Position numbers and translations under genes: made by a program. A DNA stretch of 64,000 nt, from the NCBI GenBank assembly GCA_963721335.1, contig CAVRIV010000005.1:310001-374000 (forward strand), read 5' to 3'. This DNA comes from CAVXDY01 sp963721335 (GTDB lineage: Bacteria > Actinomycetota > Thermoleophilia > Miltoncostaeales > Miltoncostaeaceae). Position 1 is the stretch's first letter. The number at the start of each line of letters is the position of its first letter. This document shows positions 1 through 8,627 of this stretch, piece after piece. Under the pieces are notes generated by a model. That model had not been told where the DNA came from. It did no database searches and saw only the letters and a program-made list of their open reading frames with translations.

Positions 1-1
1 G

Positions 2-745
2 AGCGGCGTGAAGCACCTCATCACCGGGGCGCCGTTCGTGGAGCACGCCCAGGTCATCGCCCGCGTCGAGGGCGCCGGGCGCCGGGAGCTGACGGCCGTT
101 CCTGGTCCCGATGGACAGCGCGGGCGCGGCGCGCGGGCCGGTGCAGCAGACGATCATGGCCGACGGCCAGACCGGGGTGCTCGAGTTCCGGGACGTCCGC
201 CTGCCGGCGAGCGCGCGTGATCGGCGAGGAGGGCGAGGGCCTCGCGCTCGTCTTCCTCTGGATCAACTGGGCGCGCAGCCGCCGCGGCGGGATGTGCTCC
301 GGGCTGGCCGGGCACTGCCTGGATCGATCGGTGCGCTACACGGCGGGGCGCCGGGCCTTCGGCCGGCCGATCGCCGACTTCGGGGCCGTCGCGGAGCGGC
401 TCAGCGACGTCTACATGGACTGGCGGGCGATGCGGGCGCTCTCGCTGGAGATCCTGGCGCGGCTGGACGATGCCGACGTGCTCGGCGGAGGGCCCGTGGG
501 AGCGGCCGAGCGGCGCGACCTCTCGACGCTGAAGACCTGGTGCGACGAGGCGCTGATGCGCGTCTCCGACCGGGCCATCCAGGTGCACGGCGGGCGGGGC
601 CTGCTGGCGGAGACCGGGCTCGAGCGCATCTACCGCGTCGCGCGCAACCTGCGCATCCCCGCGGGGACGACCGAGATCCAGCGGGCGATGATCGCCGAGA
701 GCCTCACCGGGGGCGACGGGGACGACGCGGGCGGACGCGGTCTAG
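2..745 (+). CDS. Acyl-CoA dehydrogenase, C-terminal part (two or three frame breaks)
   Basis: Flavoprotein that would oxidise acyl-CoA to the 2-enoyl-CoA in fatty-acid or related degradation. The gene enters from the left edge. Frame 2 gives the ITGAPFVEHAQVIAR strand, frame 3 (from about 99) gives FLVPMDSAG and EFRDVRLPAS, and frame 1 (from about 215) gives IGEEGEG, AFGRPIADF, IQVHGGRGL and IPAGTTEIQRAMIAESL, which are classic middle and C-terminal acyl-CoA dehydrogenase blocks. Frame changes fall near 95-99 and 209-215. Frame 1 then stays open far too long; a TAG at 743-745 in frame 2 is the natural end and implies a third break. The catalytic-domain order is otherwise intact, so sequence error is more likely than a pseudogene. 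It converges on the gene at 742-2037. Confidence 0.75.
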
Positions 746-2037
746 GGCCGGAGCGGCTCCACGTCGACCGGGAATCCCTGGGGCGACGGCACCGGGGTGG
801 GGCGCGAGCCCAGGAAGAGCGGCCGGTCGGCGGCGTTCAGCAGCACCGGCATGACGTCCGCGCCCGTGAGGCGGCCGAGCAGGCCGCCGGCGCAGTCGAG
901 CTCTCCGAAGCGCTCGACCCGATCGGCCCGGACACCGGGCCCGGCCAGGAGGAAGGGGACCGGGTCCCCCGAGTGGATGACCTCGGGGGACGTGGGCGTC
1001 GCGTGGTCGCCGGTGACGCAGACGACCACGTCGGCGAACCGGTCGCCGAGGCGCGCCAGGGCGCCGTCGATCGCCTCGATCACCGTCCGCTTGAGGTGGG
1101 GATCCTTGCTGTGGCCGGCCTCGTCGGGGGCCTTGAGGTGGCAGAACGCGAACGTGGCGCCCTCGTCCAGAGCCGTCCGCGCGAGCTCGAGCCGGTCCCG
1201 CAGGGCGGCGGCCGGGTCGTCGCCCTCGGCGGAATGGACGAACCGCATGCCGACGGTGGCCGCCACTCCGGCGAGGAAGGGCGAGCCCGCGATCAGGACT
1301 CCCTCGAGGCCGTGTCGCTCGCGAAACGCGGGGGTCTCCCGCGGGCGGCCCCACCACTTGAGCGTGACCGCGGTCAGGGGCGGCCGGCCGCGCAGCCCAC
1401 GGGCGGCGTTCGCCGGGTGGCCCGCGAGAGCCCTCAGCGTCGCGCGGCTCCAGAGCTCGGCGGCGCGGGCCGTCGCCTCGGCCTCGGGAACGAGGGCCCG
1501 GGGGCGGAGGACGGGGTGCCGGTCGCGGAAGAACGGGTCCGAGTCGGTGACGCCGTCGTGGGCTCCACCGGTGACCACGAGGACGCCCTCTCCCCTCTCC
1601 GGGACGAGTGGGCGCAGCTCCAGCTCGAGTCCGCCGACCGTGCGCCGGGCGATGCTCCCGATGAGGGTCCGGGCGTCGTCGGCGTCGTCGGGGCCGGCCT
1701 GGCCGGTCGCCCAGACAGCTCCGTCGCGGAGCTCCGCGGTGCTGAGGGCGGCGTGGGCGAGCACCTCGCCGACGGCCGGCGAGTGGCCGTGCCCGCGGGC
1801 CTCGAAGACGGCGCGGCCCGGGAACTCGGACGGCGGGTATCCGAGGATGGCCCAGTGCGCCAGCTCGCTCGACGGCGCGCGGCCGGGGCCCAGCGGCAGG
1901 AGGAGGCCGGTGGAGCCGCGCGCGGCGAGGGCGTCCAGGTTGGGGGTGCGGGCGGCCTCGTTCGCGGTGCGCCCGCCGTGCGCGGCGTGGGCCCGGTCGC
2001 CGAGACCGTCAAGGAGCAGGACGAGGAGCGAGCGCAT
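742..2037 (-). CDS. apgM: 2,3-bisphosphoglycerate-independent phosphoglycerate mutase, archaeal type
   Basis: Interconverts 3- and 2-phosphoglycerate in glycolysis/gluconeogenesis using two divalent metals and a phosphoserine intermediate, in the alkaline-phosphatase superfamily. The 431-residue product has the N-terminal metal motif LLVLLLDGLGDR, then HLKAPDEAGHSKD, VTGDHATP and HSGDPVPFLL, the signatures of the ApgM branch rather than the longer bacterial GpmI. The ATG at 2037 lies inside the 3' end of the upstream adenylyltransferase gene (29-nt overlap), so the two are probably translationally coupled. The gene itself reads cleanly. Its stop codon lies at the end of the convergent acyl-CoA dehydrogenase. 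Confidence 0.85.
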   Translation of the reverse strand: MRSLLVLLLDGLGDRAHAAHGGRTANEAARTPNLDALAARGSTGLLLPLGPGRAPSSELAHWAILGYPPSEFPGRAVFEARGHGHSPAVGEVLAHAALSTAELRDGAVWATGQAGPDDADDARTLIGSIARRTVGGLELELRPLVPERGEGVLVVTGGAHDGVTDSDPFFRDRHPVLRPRALVPEAEATARAAELWSRATLRALAGHPANAARGLRGRPPLTAVTLKWWGRPRETPAFRERHGLEGVLIAGSPFLAGVAATVGMRFVHSAEGDDPAAALRDRLELARTALDEGATFAFCHLKAPDEAGHSKDPHLKRTVIEAIDGALARLGDRFADVVVCVTGDHATPTSPEVIHSGDPVPFLLAGPGVRADRVERFGELDCAGGLLGRLTGADVMPVLLNAADRPLFLGSRPTPVPSPQGFPVDVEPLRP

Positions 2038-2555
2038 GGTCGGCGGGGAGCGCGTCGATGAACCCGGCCACGGCGGGCGGGACGAGGCGGCGCCAGTCGC
2101 CACCCTCTCGGATGGCCGCGCGGACCTGCTCTCCCGAGACCGCCTTGCCCTCCGGCGCCTCGAGCACCTCGGTGCGGTATCCACCCGCCCGGAGGCGGTC
2201 GAGCTTGGCGTTCCCCCAGGAGGAGAAGAGGCGGAGGAAGTGGACGGCGTCCGGCGGGACGTAGTCGTCCCAGAGATCCGGGCTCGGTGATCGGGAACGG
2301 GATGATCCGGATTCCCCGGACCCCGGCCTCCTCGGCCGCCGCGGCGATCATGAGCAGGCGCTCGGTGTAGGTGAGGGGATTCGACTCCGGCAGGTGCCGC
2401 CGGGGATCGTCGGCCTCCGGCCGCATCGCTCTGCGGTCCGGGTTGGTGATGCCGACGAAGAGCTCCGCACACCGTTCGGCCGCGGCCTCCAGGTAGGCGA
2501 GATGGCCGTTGTGGAGGGGCTGGAAGCGCCCGTGGATCATGCCGCGAGAGATCAC
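2009..2555 (-). CDS. Nicotinamide-nucleotide adenylyltransferase, NadM type (one frame break)
   Basis: Transfers AMP from ATP to NMN to make NAD+. The N-terminus carries the nucleotidyltransferase motif GMIHGRFQPLHNGHL, followed by NPLTYTERLLMI and IPFPIT, typical of the archaeal NadM family. Near 2272 the frame breaks in a CCGG context. Removing one base restores DLWDDYVPPDAVHFL, AVSGEQVRAAIREGG (counterpart of the ISGTxIR motif) and VPPAVAGFIDALPADH, ending at a TGA at 2009-2011. The restored length is about 180 residues, normal for the family. The ATG at 2555 is the first in frame. It sits upstream of apgM on the same strand, with their ends overlapping. Confidence 0.8.
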
Positions 2556-2660
2556 TCGCGGAGCCTACGGCCGTCGTGTGGTTGCGGCAGCCCCGGACTG
2601 AGCAACCGGGCGGATCCGTAGGCTCTTCCATCGTCGCGTCCCGACCACCCCGAGCGCTCT

Positions 2661-3935
2661 GTGCCGCGCATCGCACCACGCACCTCCGGCGGGACCTACG
2701 CCCTCCTGGCCGTGCCCACGTTCGGCTTCGCGCTGGCGGCCACCACGGTCGGCACCTACCTCCCGGTGCTGGTGGCCGACGAGGCCGGCTCGGCCACCGC
2801 GATCGCGGCGCTGATCGCGGTGGAGGGGGTGCTCGCGCTCTTCCTGCCGGTCCTGATCGGCGCGCGCTCGGACCGGCTGCGCACGCCCATCGGCGGGCGG
2901 CTGCCGTTCGTGCTGGCGGGCGTCCCGGTGATGGCGGTGGCGCTCGTGCTGCTGGGGTTCCAGGACGCGCCGGCGCCGGCGCTCGCGATCGTGATCGTGC
3001 TGTTCGGGGCCTACTACGTCGCCTACGAGCCCTACCGCGCCCTCTACCCGGATCTGGTGCCCCACCGCGACGCGGGACGGTCCCAGAGCGCCCAGGCGGT
3101 GGCCCGCGGGGTGGGGACGGCGCTCGCCCTCGTGGGCGGCGGCCTGCTCCTGGCGATCGGCGACACCGTGCCCTTCGACGTGGCGGCGGCCATCCTGCTC
3201 GCCACGACCGGCGCCTTCGTCTGGGCCCTCCTGCGTCGCGACTACCCCCTGCAGCAGGAGCCGTCCGACGCGATGACCGCCCGCGAGGCCTTCCGGCAGG
3301 TGCGCCGCCTGCTCGCCGAGCTGCCCGGGCTGCGGGCGTTCTTCGCGGCGAACGCCCTCTGGGAGGCGGCCCTCGGCGCGATCCGCACGTTCGTGGTCCT
3401 GTGGGTCACGGTCGGCCTCGGGCTCAGCCTGGTCCAGACGGCAGGCGTGATCGGCGCGGCGGGGGTGTGCGTCCTGGTGGGCGCCGCGGTGGCCGGGCGG
3501 CTGGCGGAGCGCTTCGGTACCCGGAGGGTCGTGCGGGCGACCGCGATCACGTACGGCGCCCCGATGATCGTGCCGTTCCTCCTGGACGACACCTCGCTGC
3601 TCCTGGTGATGATCCCGATCATCTCCGCGAGCGCGGGGATCATGATGGCGCTGCCCTACGCCATGCTGATCCCGATGATGCCGAGGGCCGGACACGGCCT
3701 GCTGACCGGCGTCTACAGCATGAGCCGGGGGGTCGGGATCGTGCTCGGCCCGCTGCTCGCCGGCGCCGCGGTGCAGGCCCAGGAGGCGCTCGACACGCCC
3801 CTCGGGACGAACGACTACTCGGCCCTCTGGCTGGTCGCCGGGCTGCTGCTGCTCGCGAGCGTTCCGCTGCTCGGGGACATGACCCGCCCGCGGCCGTGGC
3901 GGGCGGCGGTCGCCCTCCGCAGGGCCGCGGAGTAG
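2661..3935 (+). CDS. MFS permease, SLC45/sugar-transporter-like
   Basis: A 424-residue multi-pass membrane protein with about 12 hydrophobic segments. The segment GARSDRLRTPIGGRLPFVL matches the loop 2-3 motif (SDR...GRR.PF) of SLC45-like sucrose/glycoside proton symporters; the substrate cannot be read from sequence. It starts at GTG 2661 (PRIAPRTSGG), the first start in the frame after the divergent adenylyltransferase gene. About 105 bp separates the two divergent genes, so each probably has its own promoter. No frame break was seen. The next 140 bp hold no recognisable gene. Confidence 0.75.
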   Translation: MPRIAPRTSGGTYALLAVPTFGFALAATTVGTYLPVLVADEAGSATAIAALIAVEGVLALFLPVLIGARSDRLRTPIGGRLPFVLAGVPVMAVALVLLGFQDAPAPALAIVIVLFGAYYVAYEPYRALYPDLVPHRDAGRSQSAQAVARGVGTALALVGGGLLLAIGDTVPFDVAAAILLATTGAFVWALLRRDYPLQQEPSDAMTAREAFRQVRRLLAELPGLRAFFAANALWEAALGAIRTFVVLWVTVGLGLSLVQTAGVIGAAGVCVLVGAAVAGRLAERFGTRRVVRATAITYGAPMIVPFLLDDTSLLLVMIPIISASAGIMMALPYAMLIPMMPRAGHGLLTGVYSMSRGVGIVLGPLLAGAAVQAQEALDTPLGTNDYSALWLVAGLLLLASVPLLGDMTRPRPWRAAVALRRAAE

Positions 3936-4073
3936 ACGGCTCGAGAGGACCCGCGGGCGATTTCCGCAACAGCGAGGGATTTCAAAACAACCCCTTCGAC
4001 AACGCTTGCATCGCCCTCAGGCGGTCCACAGGCGGCCCCGTCCGAACGACCGCCGAGAGCCCCGTCGGCGCGC

Positions 4074-4592
4074 GTGTCGGCTCGGAGGCCGCTGCACGGA
4101 GCCAATTCCCCGCCGTCGGCGGCGGAGGAGGGTGCGCCCGATCAGATCCTGGTGGGCAAGGCGACCGGCGATGAGGCCGACGCGATGGCCATCTCCACGA
4201 TCTCGCCGGAGCTCGCCACGCGCACGCCGCTGTGGACCTACGTGCTCGCCGAGACGACCGCCACCGCCTTCCCGGTGCGCGGCGGCCGGATCACGGGGCC
4301 GCAGGTCGCACCGTTCCGGCTCGGTCCCGTGGGTGGGCGCATCGTGGCCGAGACCTTCGCGGGCCTGCTCCAGGCGGACCGGGGCTCGGTGGTCAATGCC
4401 GCGCGCTTCCGGCCCGACCCGGCGATCGCCGTCGGAGGGCGATTCGGCTTCAAGGAGCTGATCGCCGCCACGACGTCGAACGCGCTCGCGCAGGCACCGC
4501 GGACGACGACGCCCCCCGGCGGGAACGCGGGAGGCGGCCGCCCCACGCCGCAGGAGCCGCACCGGCGGGCCCCGCGCCGCTCGGACTCGTAA
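4074..4592 (+). pseudogene. Haem peroxidase, C-terminal remnant
   Basis: The segment TPLWTYVLAETT followed by FRLGPVGGRIVAETFAGLL closely resembles the C-terminal end of animal-type haem peroxidases (myeloperoxidase/cyclooxygenase superfamily), where LGPVGGRIVAEV is a hallmark. Only the last ~130 residues of a domain normally over 400 residues long are present. The proximal and distal histidine regions are absent and the stretch before about 4126 does not look coding. I read it as a gene remnant or a rearrangement scar rather than a working enzyme. It ends 30 bp before a strong hairpin terminator. The family call rests on motif recognition only. Confidence 0.5.
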
Positions 4593-4620
4593 GCCACGAC
4601 CGAAAGCCGCCCGGCCTCTG

Positions 4621-4642
4621 AAGCCCCGCGCGAGCGGGGCTT
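4621..4642. terminator. Bidirectional hairpin terminator
   Basis: GCCCCGC-GCGA-GCGGGGC with flanking AA/TT forms a perfect stem between the end of the peroxidase remnant and the stop of the convergent lacI gene. The same hairpin recurs at 6331-6348. Confidence 0.75.
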
Positions 4643-5586
4643 CAGCCGGGCCCGGGCGTGGGGCCGCTCGTGCCTCGCACGGCCAGGGTCGTCGGGAGCG
4701 CCGGCGCCGGGGGGACCGGCTCACCGGCCATCAGCGCTAGCAGGAGCCCACCGGCCAGCTCGCCCATCGGCAGGTAGGGGACGAACACGCTGGTGAGGCG
4801 GAGCGCCTGCGAACCGGCCAGGTCGTCGATCCCGGCGACCGAGAGCTCCAGGGGGACCTCGATGCCGAGCTGACGGGCGGCATCGAGGGCGCCCCACGCG
4901 AGCCGGTCGGTGAGCGCCAGGAGGGCGGTGGGGCGCGGTCGTGCCCCGAGGGCGACCCCGGCGGCCACCTCGCCGTCCGCCCGTGCGGACCCGACGGCCT
5001 CGTAGCTCACGAGCGCGCCCGCCCGTCCCCACCCCTCGCGGGCACCCTCCAGCCGCTCTCCCGTCCCGGGCGGCCCGATGACCGCGAGCCGGGCGTGGCC
5101 GAGGTCCGCCAGGTGGCGGGCCGCGGCGGCGGCTCCCGCGCCGAGCCGCGCACGGACGCAGGGAACGCCCTCGGGCGCCGGCCCGCCCACGGCCACCACC
5201 GGGCCGCCTCCACTCCACGACCGGGCGTCGCCGAGGACCACCGCGCCGTCCGCCGCGCTGTTGGCGCCGCCGGCCAGGAGGAGCGCGTGCCCGGCGCGAT
5301 CGCAGGCGCGCGCCAGGCCGCGGGCCACGAGGACCGAGGCGGGGTCGGCCAGGAGGTCCTCGACCGAGCCCGCCCGGGCCAGGACGACCGTCCAGTGGCG
5401 GCCCAGCCGCAGCGCGCGTCCGGCCGCGTGCGGGCCGGCGTAGCCGATTCCCGCCGCGACCGCCAGCACCCGCTCGCGGGTCGCGACGGCCACGCGATCG
5501 GGCCGGTTGAAGGCGTAGGAGACGACGGCGGTCAACACGCCGGCCGCACGGGCCACATCGCGAATGGTGGGGAGCTTGCCGTGCAT
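4642..5586 (-). CDS. LacI-family transcriptional repressor
   Basis: A 314-residue regulator: an N-terminal helix-turn-helix (TIRDVARAAGV, then VVSYAFNRPDRV and TRERVLAVAAGIGY) followed by a periplasmic-binding-protein-like ligand domain to the C-terminus. The canonical hinge is slightly shortened and SxxTVSR-like residues are changed to TAVVSYAF, still consistent with the family. It is divergent from the acetoacetate-decarboxylase-like gene at 5644, and a perfect 16-bp palindrome two bases upstream of its start is the obvious operator. Local autoregulation and control of the divergent gene is a strong inference. The ligand is unknown. Confidence 0.85.
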   Translation of the reverse strand: MHGKLPTIRDVARAAGVLTAVVSYAFNRPDRVAVATRERVLAVAAGIGYAGPHAAGRALRLGRHWTVVLARAGSVEDLLADPASVLVARGLARACDRAGHALLLAGGANSAADGAVVLGDARSWSGGGPVVAVGGPAPEGVPCVRARLGAGAAAAARHLADLGHARLAVIGPPGTGERLEGAREGWGRAGALVSYEAVGSARADGEVAAGVALGARPRPTALLALTDRLAWGALDAARQLGIEVPLELSVAGIDDLAGSQALRLTSVFVPYLPMGELAGGLLLALMAGEPVPPAPALPTTLAVRGTSGPTPGPG

Positions 5587-5588
5587 CC

Positions 5589-5604
5589 TGCTAAACGTTT
5601 AGCA
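5589..5604. promoter_or_regulatory. LacI operator, perfect 16-bp palindrome
   Basis: TGCTAAACGTTTAGCA is a perfect palindrome with the central CG typical of LacI-family operators, placed between the divergent lacI start (5586) and the gene at 5644. A bound repressor would block both. Confidence 0.85.
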
Positions 5605-5643
5605 TGACGGCCCCCGCCGCCGTCACGCTCCCGAGGAGACATC

Positions 5644-6324
5644 ATGGCCCCGCTCGCCGCGCCGCAGATGGTCGTCAACAGCCGGATGCTCTACACGAGC
5701 TGGATGCCGGCCGATCCCGAGGCCGCGGCGGCCCTCCTGCCCGCGGGGGCGCCGGCGCCCGCGGGGCCCGTCTACATGAACCAGTACGTGGTCGACCGCG
5801 ACGAGCAGACGTCCGGTTTCGGGGCCTACTCGCTGACGTACCTGGGCCTCGACATCGCCGGGATGATGGACCCCCAGGGGGTGATCCCCGCGCGGTACAT
5901 GCTCTTCTACTTCAACTCGTCCGAGATCATGCGGGAGTACACGGTGCGCGAGTACGGCCTGCCGGCCGTGCCCGGCGCGACGGTCCTGGAGGCAGGCGAC
6001 GGCCGCGTGACGGCCACGACGTCGCTGGACGGCACCCCGGTCATCCGCACCGAGGCCGTCATCGGGCCGGACATCCTGATGACCTTCTGCGGCCAGCTCA
6101 CCTACGTCCGCCAGAAGGCGGGCCGGTTCATGGCGGGCAACTTCCCGTTCGTCGCCGACCTGGCCGACGGCTTCGAGGTGCGCTCGGTCGAGTTCCTCGA
6201 CCCGAACCACCCCGTCTACGCCCTCCGGCCGGCCGATCCGATCCAGGTGGTGGCGGAGGGGTCGTTCTACTCGCCGGACGACTCGTTCGTGTACCCCGGC
6301 GGCGTGTACGAGCTGAGCTCCTGA
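5644..6324 (+). CDS. Acetoacetate decarboxylase superfamily-like protein
   Basis: A 226-residue soluble protein whose layout resembles the acetoacetate decarboxylase fold: an opening strand with a solvent-exposed loop, then VYMNQYVV, SLTYLGLDI, FYFNSSEIMREYTVREYGLPAVPG and a C-terminal strand. In true decarboxylases the position corresponding to YGLPAVPG reads GFPKK, with the Schiff-base lysine. Here both lysines are missing, so decarboxylase activity is doubtful and a lipocalin-like binding or different lyase role is possible. A GAGGAG ribosome-binding site at 5633-5638 supports the ATG at 5644. It is controlled by the divergent LacI repressor and closed by its own terminator, forming a self-contained one-gene regulon. 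Confidence 0.5.
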   Translation: MAPLAAPQMVVNSRMLYTSWMPADPEAAAALLPAGAPAPAGPVYMNQYVVDRDEQTSGFGAYSLTYLGLDIAGMMDPQGVIPARYMLFYFNSSEIMREYTVREYGLPAVPGATVLEAGDGRVTATTSLDGTPVIRTEAVIGPDILMTFCGQLTYVRQKAGRFMAGNFPFVADLADGFEVRSVEFLDPNHPVYALRPADPIQVVAEGSFYSPDDSFVYPGGVYELSS

Positions 6325-6330
6325 CCACGC

Positions 6331-6348
6331 GCCCCGCGCGAGCGGGGC
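6331..6348. terminator. Hairpin terminator, identical to the one at 4621
   Basis: Same perfect 7-bp stem and GCGA loop as at 4623-4640, followed by TTCAG. It serves the gene ending at 6324 and the convergent secreted repeat protein ending at 6360. Confidence 0.75.
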
Positions 6349-6359
6349 TTCAGGCGTCT

Positions 6360-8551
6360 CTACGGCACGACGACGCCCGGGGCGAGGTCGAGCGCCGTCA
6401 CCGTGCCGTCGCGCACGTCGCTCGCCAGGAGGCCGTCGTCGATCCGCCTGATCAGGTCGTTGGCCCTGCGCACGGCGGCCTGGGAGATGCGCTGGTTGAT
6501 CAGGAGCTGGCCCGTGGTCAGCGTGACCTTGCTCGGGTCTCCGGGCCGGGCCGGGGCGATGTCGGTGGTGGAGGCCGCCGGCGGGCTGGCCGGCGGCGGG
6601 GCGACCAGCACCCGCAGGCCGGCGATGAAGACCGGCTGGGTGAGGGTCTGGTCGTCCACGTCGCCGCCGGTGAGCCCGCCGTCCATCCGCGCCTTGAGGG
6701 CGTTCAGGCGCCGGATGGCCGCCTGCGAGATGCGCTGGTTGATGAGGAGCTGTCCGGTCGTGAGCGTGATGTCCGAAGGATCGCCCGGCGTCGCGGGGGC
6801 GACCACGATCGGCCGGGGGTCGGGGGCGGTGAAGGCGAGCGGGGGTCCTCCCAGGTCGTCACGATCCCGGGCGCCAGCTCGCTCGGGCCGAGGGTGCCCT
6901 GGCAGAGGTCGCGCCCCTCGATGCCGTCGCCGAGCCAGGCCGAGACGCCGTTCGCCCGCCGGATGGCGGCCTGGTCGATGCGCTGGTTGATCAGGAGCTG
7001 GCCGGTCGTGAGCGTGATGTCGCTCGGGTCGCCCGGGCTCGGCGGGGGCACCGGCGGCAGGGTCTTACAGACCCCGCTGCGCGCCCGCCACCGGCGCCCC
7101 GGCGCCGAAGCGGCGGACATAGATCTCGAACTTGTTGTCCACCAGCGGCGCGATGTTGGTGTCGCCGTCGAAGGCGATCAGGTACTCGTTGGGCCCGGAG
7201 CCGTAGGCGACCGCGGCCGCGAAGCCCTCGCTGACCCCGTCGCCGTCCACGCCCATGGCCGAGACGCGCTCGTCGTCGCCCCCGACCTCGGTCCCATCCA
7301 GGCGGAGGCGCTGGGCGTAGACCTCGTACTCGTTGACGAGGGCGCCGAGGTCGTCCTCCGCGTCCCAGGCGACCAGGTACTCGTCCGCCCGCGTGCCGAC
7401 GGCCACGCGCGGGAAGCCGGCCTGGAAGCGGGTGTCGCCGTCGGGTCCCATGTGGGAGATCCGCTGGTCGTTGGCGCCCACCTCGGCGCCGGTCGCGCCC
7501 AGGCGCTGGACGTAGATCTCCTCCTCGTTGCTGGCCATCGCCCCGGTGATGTCGTCCCCCTCCCAGGCGACCAGGTACTCGTCGCTCGCGGAGCTGCGGG
7601 CGAGGCTCGGGTTGGCGGCCGCGAAGCCGGTGTCGCCGTCGGGACCCATGTCCGAGATGCGCCGGTCGTTGGCCCCCTGCTCGGTGCCGTTGGCGGCCAG
7701 CAGCTGGACGAAGACCTCGTCCTCGTTCTCGACGAGCGGCCCGACGTCGTCGTCACCCTCCCACGCCACGAGGTACTGGTTGCTCGCCGAGTCGTGGGCG
7801 ACGGCGGGCTCCTGGGCGGAGAATCCGGTGTCGCCGTCCGGCCCCATGTCGGACACGCGCCGGTCGTTGGCGCCCACCTGGGCGCCCGACGCGCTCAGTC
7901 GCTGGACGAAGATCTCGCGCTCGTTCGCGACGAGCGCGCCGGCGTCGTCGGGTCCGGACCACGCGACCAGGAACTCGTCGCTGGTCGGGTTGTAGGCGAT
8001 CGCGGGACCACGGGCGAAGTAGGCGGTGTCGCCGTTCGGGCCCATCTCGGAGATTCGCCGGTCGTTCGCGCCCAGCTCCGCGCCCGCGGCGCTCAGGCGC
8101 TGGGCGAAGATCTCGAACTCGTCGTCGACGAGCGGCCCCGCGTCGTCGTCCCCGCTCCAGACGACCAGGTACTCGTTCCTGCGCGCGTTGTAGGCGACGG
8201 CCGGCCTCCCGGCGTCGAAACCGGCGGCCATCGGCGGACCCATGTCCGAGATCCGGAACTGCGCTCCGACCGGGGCACCCGCGGCGTCCACCAGGCGGGC
8301 GAAGATCTCGTCCCCGCCGACGTCGCTCGCCGACCAGGCGACGAGGTACTGGTTGGCCACGGGGTTGTAGGCGACGCTCGGGCTGCTCGCCTCGAGTGTC
8401 TCGTCGCCGTCCGCGCCCGTGAACGAGATCCTCGCCTGGGAGCCGAGCGGAGCCGTCGCCGCCGTGGGCGCGAGCAGCGCCAGCGCGATGCCGCCACGCC
8501 AACGATCGCGGCCAGACCCGTCGCGCGCCGCCACGATCGCGAGGCCATCAT
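6360..8551 (-). CDS. Secreted repeat protein: seven ~65-residue repeats and three C-terminal repeats (three frame breaks)
   Basis: Starting at ATG 8551, MMASRSWRRATGLAAIVGVA continues after a break near 8490 into GIALALLAPTAATA, a clear signal peptide. Seven tandem repeats of about 65 residues follow, each with a SDMGPDGDTGF strand, P.VAYN...NEYLVAW, GDDD.G.LV..E.EIFVQRL and GA.VGANDRRI. A proline-rich linker (KTLPPVPPPSPG) leads to three copies of a second repeat, GDPSDITLTTGQLLINQRI followed by QAAIRRAN. Breaks near 7070 and in a C-run near 6845 split the C-terminal part; the TAA near 7065 could instead be a real stop. The first repeats look like beta-propeller or cell-surface adhesion units. 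The second is a family I do not recognise by name. It lies 76 bp downstream of the LuxR regulator on the same strand. Confidence 0.65.
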
Positions 8552-8627
8552 GGAACCTGCCTACTACGGGCGTCGCGGGCGTCGCAAGCGCAGTACGGCG
8601 CCGCAACGTGCTTCTGGCGGACCTGTC

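Noticed and set aside
217..2061. Acyl-CoA dehydrogenase reading on to 2061
   Set aside because: Sequence after about 745 is antisense to apgM and shows no dehydrogenase similarity.
6470..8450. Tandem DNA repeats as a CRISPR or satellite array
   Set aside because: Repeats are conserved at protein level with a period of about 195 bp and diverge in DNA; they encode a repeat protein.
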